DNA of 64,000 nt from Pseudomonas laurylsulfativorans (lineage in GTDB: Bacteria > Pseudomonadota > Gammaproteobacteria > Pseudomonadales > Pseudomonadaceae), in contig NZ_MUJK01000001.1 in NCBI RefSeq assembly GCF_002906155.1, positions 930,001 through 994,000 on the forward strand. Reading direction: 5' to 3'. A model generated the notes under the pieces. That model was not told where the DNA came from. It did no database searches and saw nothing but the letters and a program-made list of their open reading frames with translations. Both the position numbers and the translations under genes were made by a program. Numbering within the stretch: the stretch's first letter is position 1; each line of letters opens with the position of its first letter. This document shows, piece after piece, positions 9,745 to 17,597 of this stretch.

Positions 9745-9785
9745 AGCACAGTCGCAGTTTTTTTGAATTGCAAAGGCAATCCGCA

Positions 9786-12299
9786 ATGACCTCACGTGTC
9801 GCCAGCAAGTCGTCGGCCATACCTGCCTCCCATGTCGCCTCCCCGGCGCTGTTGATCCCCGCCCTGTTACTGTTCGTCTCCGGTGCCGCGGCGCTGGTGT
9901 ATCAGGTGCTGTGGATCAAGCAACTGTCGCTGGTGGTGGGTGTCGAGGTCTACGCCATCACCACCGGAATCAGTGCGTTCTTCGCCGGGCTGGCCCTGGG
10001 CGGCTTGCTGTTCGGGCGCTGGGCGGACCGGATGCAGCAACCGGTGCTCTTGTACGCGGGGCTGGAAGTGTTGGTGGCCGTGCTCGGCGTCGGTGCGACC
10101 TTCGCCATGAGCCTGGCGGCCAGCCCGTTTGCCTGGCTGGAAGAACATGTGGGCCTGCTGGCCTGGGTACTGCCATTCGCGCTGGTGGGCATTCCCGCGC
10201 TGTTGATGGGCGGTACGTTGCCAGTGCTGGTTCGTTCATTGGCCAGCGACCCACAGCACCTGGGCAAGGCCGGCGGACAGCTTTATGCGGCGAACACTGC
10301 CGGGGCCATCGCCGGCACCCTGCTCGCCGCATTTCTGCTGATTGCCACCCTCGGTGTGCGCGGCAGCGCGCTGGCCGCCGCCATGCTCAACCTGCTGGCC
10401 GCCGCGGGGGCGTTGTGGTTCCAGCGCCAGCGCGTGGCACCCGTCGATGCCCCAGTGAAACATCACAGTGAAAAAGCCCCCGAGCGCCTGGCCCTGTGGC
10501 TGTACTCCATCGCCGGCGGTGTGGCCCTGGGCTACGAAGTGGTGTGGTCGCAATCGATCGTGCAGTTCATGAGTACCCGTACCTATGCCTTCGCCGTGGT
10601 GCTGGCGACCTACCTCACCGGGTTGTTTCTGGGCAGCATGCTGCTGGCCCGTCGGGTCGATCGCCTGCGTGATCCCTGGGGTGTGTTCGGCCTGTTGATC
10701 GCCGGGGCCGGGATGGTTGCATTGCTGGAAATCGCCTTGCTGGGACGCTGGCTGGTACTCGCCCAGTCAATGGCCGAATCCTGGGTACTGGCATGGGGCG
10801 GCAGTGAACTGGCAGGCATGAGCACACGATTTGCCGTGGCCGCCTTGAGCATCGTGTTTGTACCGACCCTGCTGCTGGGCGCGGCATTTCCATTGGCCCT
10901 GCGCTTGAGCGTCGGCGGCGAACAGGTAGGGCGCAACGTCGGCGAAGTCGTCGCATTCAATACCCTTGGCGGGATTATCGGCGTGATGCTCTGCGGCTTT
11001 GTCCTGATCCCGATGCTGGGCCTGGTACGGACCCTGGGTCTGCTGGCGATAATCGCCGCCGGGATTGCCTACCTCGCCGTGCGCAAGGGCCATGGCGTGA
11101 GGAAAGGCCGGCGCCAGGTGGTGGTTGCCATCGGCCTGGTGTCGCTGGCACTCGCCCTGTTCACCCCGATCAACAAGCTCGCCAACCTGCTGCCGGGGGC
11201 GCGCAATGGCACACTGACGTTCTACGAAGAAGGCCGTGGCGGCACCGTCGCCGTGGTCTCCCAGGGCAAGGGCGAAAGAGCGTTCCAGCGCCTGTACATT
11301 CAAGGCGTGTCCAATACCGGCGATGCCATGCCGTCCCTGCGCTACATGCGAATTCAGGCGTTGCTGCCCCTGTTGATCCACAACGGTGAGCCGCGCTCGG
11401 CGCTGGTGATCGGTTTCGGAACCGGCATCACCGCTGGCGCCCTGACCCGCTACCCCGGCCTGGAACACCGCGTGGTCGCCGAACTGCTGCCTTCGGTGGT
11501 CAAGGCGGCGCCATTGTTCAAGGGCAACTTCAACGCCGGCTCCGATCCCGGTGTCGATGTCCGGCTGCGCGATGGCCGCCAGGAACTGCTGCGCAATCCG
11601 CAGCGCTATGACCTGATTACCCTCGAACCGCCACCGCCCTCCGCTGCCGGCGTGGTCAACCTGTATTCCCGGGACTTTTATCAACTGGCCGCCAGCCGCT
11701 TGCAGAAACAGGGCCTGGTCGCCCAATGGCTGCCGCTGCCGACGCAGAACATCGACGACTCGCGCTCACTGGTACGCAGCTTCCTGGACGTGTTCCCTTA
11801 CGCGACCCTGTGGACCAGCGAGTTCCACGAGATGCTGCTGGTAGGTTCGATGGAGCCGATCGAGCTGGATGCGGCGAAGATCAACACGCGCTTCCAGCAG
11901 GACAGTGTTCGCAGCACCTTGCAGGATGTGGGGGTTGGTTCGGCCACAGCATTGCTCGCCACCTGGGTGACTGACCGTGCAGGGCTGGAACGCTTCGCCG
12001 CCGACGCGCAACCGGTGACTGACGATCAACCGCGCATCGAGTACGCACCCTGGGTTCGCTCAAAAGAGATCAGTCGTGTGCTCCCGGCCCTGCTGGACCT
12101 GTATCAGCCGCCCGCCCTGCTCAATGCCGATGTCGGGTTCACCGAGCGCATGAGCGTCCACCAGCAACGCCTGATGCAGTTCTATCGGGCCAGCCTGCAT
12201 GCGTACGATGGCGACCGTGATGCCTGGGCCAGGGATATTCGCGAGGTGATGCGCGGGGATGCGGGGAATCCGTATTACCGGTGGTTTGTCGGGGAGTGA
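9786..12299 (+). CDS. Polytopic membrane protein fused to spermidine-synthase-like domain
   Basis: 837 residues from ATG 9786; an in-frame TTG 18 nt earlier is possible but has no better ribosome site. The first ~480 residues are a polytopic membrane region (many hydrophobic segments, with LFVSGAAALVYQVLWIKQL at the start, typical of fused MFS/spermidine synthases). The C-terminal part is a Rossmann methyltransferase-like fold related to SpeE: VIGFGTGITAGAL replaces the glycine-rich nucleotide loop, followed by DVRLRDGRQELL and YDLITLEPPPP. The true spermidine synthases have GGGDGG and a DxxD-type pocket, which I do not see intact, so polyamine synthesis is not assured. The context with sulfatase, phosphatase and cytochrome suggests an envelope role. 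Confidence 0.88.
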   Translation: MTSRVASKSSAIPASHVASPALLIPALLLFVSGAAALVYQVLWIKQLSLVVGVEVYAITTGISAFFAGLALGGLLFGRWADRMQQPVLLYAGLEVLVAVLGVGATFAMSLAASPFAWLEEHVGLLAWVLPFALVGIPALLMGGTLPVLVRSLASDPQHLGKAGGQLYAANTAGAIAGTLLAAFLLIATLGVRGSALAAAMLNLLAAAGALWFQRQRVAPVDAPVKHHSEKAPERLALWLYSIAGGVALGYEVVWSQSIVQFMSTRTYAFAVVLATYLTGLFLGSMLLARRVDRLRDPWGVFGLLIAGAGMVALLEIALLGRWLVLAQSMAESWVLAWGGSELAGMSTRFAVAALSIVFVPTLLLGAAFPLALRLSVGGEQVGRNVGEVVAFNTLGGIIGVMLCGFVLIPMLGLVRTLGLLAIIAAGIAYLAVRKGHGVRKGRRQVVVAIGLVSLALALFTPINKLANLLPGARNGTLTFYEEGRGGTVAVVSQGKGERAFQRLYIQGVSNTGDAMPSLRYMRIQALLPLLIHNGEPRSALVIGFGTGITAGALTRYPGLEHRVVAELLPSVVKAAPLFKGNFNAGSDPGVDVRLRDGRQELLRNPQRYDLITLEPPPPSAAGVVNLYSRDFYQLAASRLQKQGLVAQWLPLPTQNIDDSRSLVRSFLDVFPYATLWTSEFHEMLLVGSMEPIELDAAKINTRFQQDSVRSTLQDVGVGSATALLATWVTDRAGLERFAADAQPVTDDQPRIEYAPWVRSKEISRVLPALLDLYQPPALLNADVGFTERMSVHQQRLMQFYRASLHAYDGDRDAWARDIREVMRGDAGNPYYRWFVGE

Positions 12300-12319
12300 T
12301 GCAGCGCCCTGGCGGCCGC

Positions 12320-12345
12320 CTTCGCGAGCAGGCTCGCTCCCACAA
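12320..12345. repeat. Single REP unit
   Basis: TTCGCGAGCAGGCTCGCTCC followed by CACA: one isolated REP of the GTGGGAGC class between the spermidine-synthase-like and cytochrome genes. Confidence 0.85.
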
Positions 12346-12459
12346 AGTTCGGTGTCGAACACAGCATTTGCCATTTGACACAAACCGGCCATCCGGCAAA
12401 GCTGCACCGAGCTTCAACGCGCGCCGCAAGGCAATCGCACCTGGACCATGGAAGTCGTA

Positions 12460-14820
12460 ATGCCGAAACATAAAAATAAAGCTGCAACCCCAAACCCTGA
12501 TTCGCAACCGACCCTGATCAACCGTTATCTGTTCCCTGTCACCATCGGCATCTTGCTGCTCGCTGTGGCGGGTATTGGCTGGTTTTTGCTGAGCAGCACA
12601 CCCACGCCGCTCAAGCCTGTCCCTGTCAGCGCCCCTGTGGTTGAACCGGCCAAGCCGCAACCGGTCGCTGTCGCGCCGGCGAAAATGGTCGACGAGCAAC
12701 AATGCCAGGGTTGCCACGGCGAACAGGTCAAGGACTGGCAAGGCTCCCATCACCAATTGGCGATGCAGCCAGCCAACGCCGACACCCTGCTCGGCGACTT
12801 CAACAATGTCACCTTCAAGGCTGAAAAAGAGACCACCGTGTTCTCGCGCAAAGGCGACGAATTCTGGGTCAATACCCCGGGCATCGACGGCAAGAACGCC
12901 GACTTCAAGGTGGCCTATGCCTTTGGCATCGCCCCCTTGCAGCAATACCTGATCGAGGTCGGCGAAGGCCGCTTGCAAGCCCTTGGCATCGCCTGGGATA
13001 CCGAGAAGCACCGCTGGTTTCACCTGTATCCGGGCCAGGGTGTGAACTTCAAGAACCCGCTGCACTGGAGCAAACCGAGCCAGAACGCCAACTTCATGTG
13101 CGTCGAGTGCCACACCACCGGTTTCAAACGCAATTTCGATGCGGCAAAAAACACCTTCGACAGCCACTGGAACAGCCTCGGTGTCGGCTGTCAGGCCTGC
13201 CACGGTCCGGCATCCAATCACCTGGAATGGACGGCAAAGAAAACCGACCTGATCCATGCCGGCTTTGCCGTCGACCTCAAGGACAAGAACGCCACCGGTG
13301 AAATCGAGACCTGCGCCCGCTGCCACTCGCGCCGCGCACCGCTGGACGACGGTTTTACGGTCGGCAAGCGCCTGATGGACGACTACCTGCCGAGTGTCCT
13401 GACCCGCGAGCTGTACGCGCTGGATGGCAAGATCAAGGACGAAGTGTTCGAACACGGCTCCTTTGCCCAGAGCAAAATGTTCGACAAGGGCGTGCGTTGC
13501 AGCAATTGCCACAACCCCCACAGCACGCAGTTGAAAGCGCCAGGCAACGGCGTCTGCCTGCAATGCCACAACACCGCCGGCAAAACCACCGTGGAAGGTG
13601 TCGACGGCAAGGGCCTGCAAGCGAAAAACTACGATTCCATCGAACACACTCGCCACACCATGGGCCAGCCGGGTTCGCAGTGCGTGGATTGCCACATGCC
13701 CGGCAAGTTCTACATGGGCAACGACTTCCGGCATGACCACAGCTTCAGCATCCCCAACCCCGAGCGGGCGAAAAAGCTGGGGACGCCGGACGCTTGCCTG
13801 ACCTGTCACCAGGGCAAAGCCGGCGACAAGGTCACCGAACAGTTCAAACTGTGGAACAGCGCCAACGCCAGCGCGCTCCAGGCCCCTCGCTACGACGAAA
13901 GCCTGTGGCTGATTCGCAACGGTCAGGCCGGTGCTGCCGAGGCCTTGTTCGAGCAACTGCAACGCAGCAATCTGCCAGCGATTCAACGGGCGACGCTGCT
14001 GGCCGAGCTGCCGGCGTACCCGAGCGAACAGGCGTTGAAACTCGCGACCAAGGACCTCAACAACCCGGCGCCGCAAGTCCGTGAGAGCGCCATCCGCGCG
14101 ATCAGTGCATTCCTGCCGCCACCGGAGCGTGCTCCGCTGCTGACCCCCTTGTTGAATGACCCAGTGAGAGCCGTGCGCATCGCCGCCGCCAGGGACTTGC
14201 TCAGTGTGGCGCGCACCGGCCTGGGCACGGCTCAGGACAGCTGGAATAGCGCCATCGCCGAATACGAGACGGTCCAGAAAAACCTGCTCGAACGCGCCGA
14301 AGCGAACCTCAACCTGGCGATGCTGTATCAGGCCAGCGGGCGCAATGCTGAAGTCGAAGGATTGCTGCGCACGGCCCTGCAGCGCGATCCGGACTTCTAC
14401 CCGGCGCTGGTCACCCTGGTGCAGTGGCTGGAGGCCAACGGTCGCAGTCAGGAAGGCCATGCCCTGCTCGCGCAAAGCCTCAAGGATCATCCCGACTCAG
14501 GCCTGCTGCAACACACCCAGGGACTGGCGCTGATTCGTGCGGGCCAGGCGGCTCAAGCCATGCCGTACCTGCGCAAGGCCGCGCAACTGGAACCGCAGAG
14601 CGGGCAGTTCGGCTATGTGCTGGCGGTGGCTCTGCATGACAGTGGAAAAATTGATGAGGCGTGCGAGGAACTGGAGCGCCTGTTGAAGGTGCAACCGGCC
14701 AACCGCAATGCCCGCTTGTCGTTGATGCAGTACTACCTGGACAACGGGCACGAACCCAAGGCGCAAGTGCTGTTGCAAGGCTGGAAGAAAATGAACATGG
14801 GGGATCCGGCGTTGAAATGA
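12460..14820 (+). CDS. Octaheme c-type cytochrome with HEAT and TPR repeats, membrane-anchored
   Basis: 786 residues from ATG 12460, chosen because GGAAG lies 8 nt upstream; ATG 12448 in the same frame has no clear site. A single N-terminal membrane anchor (about 25-45) is followed by a Pro-rich linker. Eight CxxCH motifs start at residues 82, 214, 244, 285, 347, 366, 408 and 446, in the style of cytochrome c554/multiheme proteins. After the last heme come HEAT-like repeats (about 520-590, PQVRESAIRAISAFL and VRAVRIAAARDLL) and then TPRs to the end. It should be exported and be an electron carrier or oxidoreductase with a protein-docking tail. No known partner (nitrite reductase, quinone oxidoreductase) lies beside it; it closes the sulfatase locus. 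Confidence 0.92.
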   Translation: MPKHKNKAATPNPDSQPTLINRYLFPVTIGILLLAVAGIGWFLLSSTPTPLKPVPVSAPVVEPAKPQPVAVAPAKMVDEQQCQGCHGEQVKDWQGSHHQLAMQPANADTLLGDFNNVTFKAEKETTVFSRKGDEFWVNTPGIDGKNADFKVAYAFGIAPLQQYLIEVGEGRLQALGIAWDTEKHRWFHLYPGQGVNFKNPLHWSKPSQNANFMCVECHTTGFKRNFDAAKNTFDSHWNSLGVGCQACHGPASNHLEWTAKKTDLIHAGFAVDLKDKNATGEIETCARCHSRRAPLDDGFTVGKRLMDDYLPSVLTRELYALDGKIKDEVFEHGSFAQSKMFDKGVRCSNCHNPHSTQLKAPGNGVCLQCHNTAGKTTVEGVDGKGLQAKNYDSIEHTRHTMGQPGSQCVDCHMPGKFYMGNDFRHDHSFSIPNPERAKKLGTPDACLTCHQGKAGDKVTEQFKLWNSANASALQAPRYDESLWLIRNGQAGAAEALFEQLQRSNLPAIQRATLLAELPAYPSEQALKLATKDLNNPAPQVRESAIRAISAFLPPPERAPLLTPLLNDPVRAVRIAAARDLLSVARTGLGTAQDSWNSAIAEYETVQKNLLERAEANLNLAMLYQASGRNAEVEGLLRTALQRDPDFYPALVTLVQWLEANGRSQEGHALLAQSLKDHPDSGLLQHTQGLALIRAGQAAQAMPYLRKAAQLEPQSGQFGYVLAVALHDSGKIDEACEELERLLKVQPANRNARLSLMQYYLDNGHEPKAQVLLQGWKKMNMGDPALK

Positions 14821-14872
14821 TGCGGGGCTAGAAGGGCTGTCTGACCTGCGTTCTGTATTGGCATTAGTGACG

Positions 14873-14933
14873 TATTCGCGAGCAGGCTCGCTCCCACATT
14901 GGATCCGGATACACCAGAGATCACCTGTGGGAG
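14873..14933. repeat. REPIN left part, interrupted by the IS110 element
   Basis: A full inverted REP (CGCGAGCAGGCTCGCTCCCA, about 14877-14896) and the first ten bases of a second unit (CCTGTGGGAG, 14924-14933). The remaining half (CGAGCCTGCTCGCG) is found at 16101-16114, on the other side of the insertion sequence. Confidence 0.9.
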
Positions 14934-14968
14934 ATTCTATGTTTGGGGGGAACCCCCAAGCATAGAAT
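14934..14968. repeat. Near-perfect palindrome at the transposase 3' end of the IS
   Basis: ATTCTATG-x-TTGGGGG pairs with CCCCCAA-x-CATAGAAT across a short loop, covering the last codons and stop codon of the transposase and touching the IS end. It could stop transcripts entering or leaving the element or be part of the end recognised by the recombinase. Confidence 0.8.
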
Positions 14969-15899
14969 TAGGCTTGTATTCACTTTGGTTTTTCATCAAC
15001 GCGAACATCACTCTGGCCAGCTTGCGTGCCAGGATAACCAAGGCTTGAGTACCTTTTAGGCCTCTGGCCAGATAACTCTCGTAGTACGGTTTCCAGATCG
15101 GCGAACGGCTGGCGGCCATGGCGCTGTTGTGAAACAGGCGCCGGAACTCCGAGTCTCCTCGCTTGGAGAGTCGACGCCTTTGATCCTTTTGTCCTGACTG
15201 CCTCACCCGCGGATCCATGCCGAGGAAGGCCACGTATTCGTCGCTGTTAGCAAATTTTCCACGCAAAAACGCTGTGGCCGCTGCTGTGGCTGTCAGGAGC
15301 CCGACACCCTCGACGGCCTGGCAGCGCTTCACCTGATCCTGCATCCCGGCGTCCTCAGCAATCTCCTTGAGTGTTTTCTGAATCGTTTTTTCGAACTGGG
15401 CAATGGCGGCCAGAAGCTGCTTGAACTGTTCTTTGAGCAGGGGTTCGTTTTTCCAGCTTTGCTTGAGTGCGACACAGCCCCGGACCAACTGAGCCCGGCG
15501 ACGAAGCAGGCTTTTGAGTTGGGTGTAAGCCTTCGGCGGAGGACTCCAGATCCTCAGTCTGTCGGACTCCCTGCTCAAGTAACGCGCCAGCAGTTCGGCA
15601 TCCAAGGCATCTGTTTTCGCCCTCATGCCTATTCCGTCGCGGTATTTGTTGAGGCGACAGCCATCGATGACATAAACGTCATGGCCCATTTCATGGGCTA
15701 TTTCCGTTGTATCAAGGTGATAGATATTGGTCGCTTCAAGCGCGATAGCGCTGTTCGCAGGTAGCGTCTTGAGCCATTGCTTCAGGGCTGATCGCTTGTT
15801 CGCGACATTTCGGGTTCGTTCCAGGTCGGATCGATAGATAACAATCTCGTCCTTCGCCACATCCACACCAACGACCACCTGAGAATCAAGGATTGTCAT
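14937..15899 (-). CDS. IS110-family transposase (DEDD recombinase)
   Basis: 320 residues. The N-terminal RuvC-like DEDD domain shows VVGVDVAKDE (first Asp), IALEAT (Glu, about residue 55) and the pair in MRAKTDALDAELLARYL (KTDALDA). The C-terminal Transposase_20 domain has VEGVGLLTATAAA and YVAFLGMDPRVRQSGQKDQRRRLSKRGDSEFRRLFHNSAM-type sequence, with the conserved catalytic serine region NSAMAASR. The frame is intact, so the element may be active. It is read leftward, with its ATG at 15897-15899. Confidence 0.96.
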   Translation of the reverse strand: MTILDSQVVVGVDVAKDEIVIYRSDLERTRNVANKRSALKQWLKTLPANSAIALEATNIYHLDTTEIAHEMGHDVYVIDGCRLNKYRDGIGMRAKTDALDAELLARYLSRESDRLRIWSPPPKAYTQLKSLLRRRAQLVRGCVALKQSWKNEPLLKEQFKQLLAAIAQFEKTIQKTLKEIAEDAGMQDQVKRCQAVEGVGLLTATAAATAFLRGKFANSDEYVAFLGMDPRVRQSGQKDQRRRLSKRGDSEFRRLFHNSAMAASRSPIWKPYYESYLARGLKGTQALVILARKLARVMFALMKNQSEYKPNSMLGGSPQT

Positions 15900-16098
15900 G
15901 GCCCACCCTCCGAGCTAGGGTTTAAAGACTTGTTGGGGTTCACCGTTGCGCTGGCTTGTTTCTATCGTCGGTCCGAGCCGATGCATTCCTTATCGGCGCA
16001 TTAGGTGAAGGGGTGGGACGAAGTCTCCCACGGTCTGTACTGGTCAGAGTCAGATGACGAGCTTTAGTCCCACCCACCCCTTCAAGTCTAAACATACA
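15900..16098 (-). ncRNA. Probable bridge RNA region of the IS110 element
   Basis: This is the noncoding end 5' of the transposase. Bases 16007-16019 (GAAGGGGTGGGAC) and about 16067-16083 (GTCCCACCCACCCCTTC) are complementary and would close a large internal loop of about 47 nt. That loop contains CTCCCAC at 16025-16031, the complement of the GTGGGAG half of the REP target. A second hairpin (GCCGAT/ATCGGC, around 15979-15999) lies nearer the transposase. This two-loop design is that described for IS110 bridge RNAs (target loop, then donor loop). Exact RNA ends cannot be read. Confidence 0.6.
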
Positions 16099-16100
16099 AG

Positions 16101-16199
16101 CGAGCCTGCTCGCGATGAGGCCGGTACATTCAACATCAGTGTCGCCTGACTATCGGCCTTCGTCGAAACGCCGCCCGGAGCAAACCCGCTCCTACAGGT
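16101..16199. repeat. REP remnant right of the IS plus a degenerate REP
   Basis: 16101-16125 is the second half of the REP unit split by the IS. At about 16168-16199 a degenerate inverted unit (CGGAGCAAACCCGCTCCTACAG) follows. Confidence 0.75.
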
Positions 16200-16200
16200 G

Positions 16201-16695
16201 TCAGGCACGATCCCGGGGAATCAAGACCTGCAACTGCTGCGCCAGAAAACTCGCATCGAACGGGAACACATCCGGGTCCTTCAACCCATTGGTCTTGCGC
16301 CATTGCCAGCTGTTGAAAGGGGGTTGGCAAACCAGCGAGACACTGCCGAAACGCGCGGCGGTCAATCCCATCACCGCCAATGAAATCTGCCCACCCGCCC
16401 CCATCACTTCCGGGACAAACTCCACCGGTTTGCCGGCAATCACAATGGACAGCTTCTCGGTCTTGAATGTCGAAGTCTCCACAGGAATGCTGGGGCCCGA
16501 GGCGACATATGCCTCGCGATTCACCACCAGCAAATTCGGCGCCTGCACAGGCTCCAGCCATTGCCCGATCTGATCGAACAGCTCACTGATACGCACCTCC
16601 CAATTAGCCGACTGGGATTCAAACAGTTGCTTCTTGTGCGCTTCGCTTTCTGCGTAGTGGCGCAGCATTTCACCCAGTTGTTGTACGTCGTCCAT
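16201..16695 (-). CDS. Conserved hypothetical protein
   Basis: 164 residues, no signal peptide or membrane segment. The N-terminal third looks helical and charged (LGEMLRHYAESEAHKKQLFESQ), and the rest is beta-rich (LLVVNREAYVA, KLSIVIAGKPVEFVPEVMG, GGQISLAVMG). It ends with a small WQWRK-containing motif. I do not recognise a family. It stands alone, between the IS/REP region and a divergent-looking gap, and its start ATG is at 16693-16695. Codon use is like the neighbours. Confidence 0.8.
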   Translation of the reverse strand: MDDVQQLGEMLRHYAESEAHKKQLFESQSANWEVRISELFDQIGQWLEPVQAPNLLVVNREAYVASGPSIPVETSTFKTEKLSIVIAGKPVEFVPEVMGAGGQISLAVMGLTAARFGSVSLVCQPPFNSWQWRKTNGLKDPDVFPFDASFLAQQLQVLIPRDRA

Positions 16696-16744
16696 TGCAG
16701 TGTTCCTTTGGTTGGCGCGGTGCTACGGACATTGAGCATGGCAG

Positions 16745-16867
16745 ATGCGTGATGCCGGTGTGCGACTAACAGCCAGGAGGTACGTGGGCGCGCCTCGGGC
16801 CGGAGCGTTGCTCGGCACCACCGAGCTGCATGCGCAGGCTGCGGTGGCGTTCGCCCTGGGCGAGTGA
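16745..16867 (+). CDS. Very short possible ORF or gene remnant
   Basis: A 40-residue frame from ATG 16745 to TGA 16867 on the opposite strand from both neighbours; an AGGAGG stands in front of an internal GTG at 16784. Its Ala/Leu-rich end (GALLGTTELHAQAAVAFALGE) reads like a protein C-terminus. It may be the tail of a deleted gene or a chance frame. Confidence 0.2.
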   Translation: MRDAGVRLTARRYVGAPRAGALLGTTELHAQAAVAFALGE

Positions 16868-16868
16868 C

Positions 16869-17390
16869 TCAACCGGCCTTGGGCGGGCGACGCAGGCGCG
16901 CCATGCTCAAGGTGTCCACCAGTACGCCGTCACGCACGGCGTAATCACGCAACAAGCCCTCGGTCTCGAAGCCGAACTTGCGATACAGCGCAATGGCCGC
17001 TTCGTTATCGGCATACACCGAAAGCTCGACGCGTTGCAGGTTCATCCAGTTGTCGGCGATATCCAGCGCCGTCGCGAGCAGCTTCGAGCCCACGCCCTTG
17101 CCCTGCCACTCGACCGCAACGCCCATGCCGAAACTGCCGGCATGGCTGCGACGAATGCGTGAGAACTGCTCCAGGCCAATGTTGCCGATGACCGTGCCTT
17201 GATGCAGGGCCACCACTTTCACCAGTCGCTCGTTATCCAGCGCCAGGCGACTGCGCCAGAGCTCGGTGGACTGAAACGGCATTTGCAGGGTCTGCCGGGC
17301 GATTGCCGGATCGTTGTACAGCGCCGTGATGCCTTCGATATGGGATTCGTTGAAGCGTTCGAGGGTGATGACGGGGTCGGTTGTCGGCAT
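16869..17390 (-). CDS. GNAT N-acetyltransferase, YhhY/AaaT-like
   Basis: 173 residues from the ATG at 17388-17390 (an in-frame upstream ATG at 17480 would add 30 residues without family similarity). The acetyl-CoA loop is EWQGKGVGSKLL (Q-x-x-G-x-G), followed by NWMNLQRVELSVYADNEAAIALYRKFGFETEG. The arrangement, including the RRSHAGSFGMGV strand and the NEAAIALYRKFGFE end, resembles E. coli YhhY (AaaT), an L-amino-acid N-acetyltransferase; substrate here is inference. It is a single gene on the minus strand, and a GTGGCGAG-class REP lies behind its start. Confidence 0.85.
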   Translation of the reverse strand: MPTTDPVITLERFNESHIEGITALYNDPAIARQTLQMPFQSTELWRSRLALDNERLVKVVALHQGTVIGNIGLEQFSRIRRSHAGSFGMGVAVEWQGKGVGSKLLATALDIADNWMNLQRVELSVYADNEAAIALYRKFGFETEGLLRDYAVRDGVLVDTLSMARLRRPPKAG

Positions 17391-17445
17391 GGGTGAATCA
17401 TCCTTGAAGCAGACATGGCCGTTCACTGTATCCCGAACGAAACCT

Positions 17446-17573
17446 TTGTGGCGAGGGGGCTTGTCGGAATGCCGCACCACCCCGTTCGGCTGCGAAGCAG
17501 ACGCAATCGGTTTTCAAATAGTTTGTCGGGGGTTGCTTCGCAACCCAACGGGGGCAAGCCCCCTCGCCACAAG
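17446..17573. repeat. Long inverted REP pair (GTGGCGAG class)
   Basis: TGTGGCGAGGGGGCTTG at the left and CAAGCCCCCTCGCCACA at the right form inverted ends of a ~128-bp element. Internal GC-rich palindromes (GGCTGCGAAGCAG and GGTTGCTTCGCAACC) are present. The same class recurs at 21189, 35882, 41595 and 50480. Confidence 0.9.
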
Positions 17574-17597
17574 GACTGCAGTCCATTCAAGCTATCT

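Larger units (their letters stand above)
14932..16100. mobile_element. IS110-group insertion sequence inserted in a REP unit
   Basis: The element is about 1.17 kb. Joining the flanks GTGGGAG (ending 14933) and AGCGAGCCTGCTCG (from 16099) restores a normal REP unit if one AG dinucleotide is counted once, so the core is AG on this strand (CT on the transposase strand). There are no long terminal inverted repeats, as expected for IS110. The transposase occupies nearly the whole left side; about 200 nt of noncoding DNA lies upstream of its start, at the right side. This arrangement (long noncoding end 5' of the transposase) matches the IS110 group rather than IS1111. Exact ends are inferred from the REP reconstruction. 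Confidence 0.88.

Noticed and set aside
12139..14490. 783-codon open frame antisense to the octaheme cytochrome
   Set aside because: Shadow frame; the plus-strand product has eight heme motifs, membrane anchor and TPRs.
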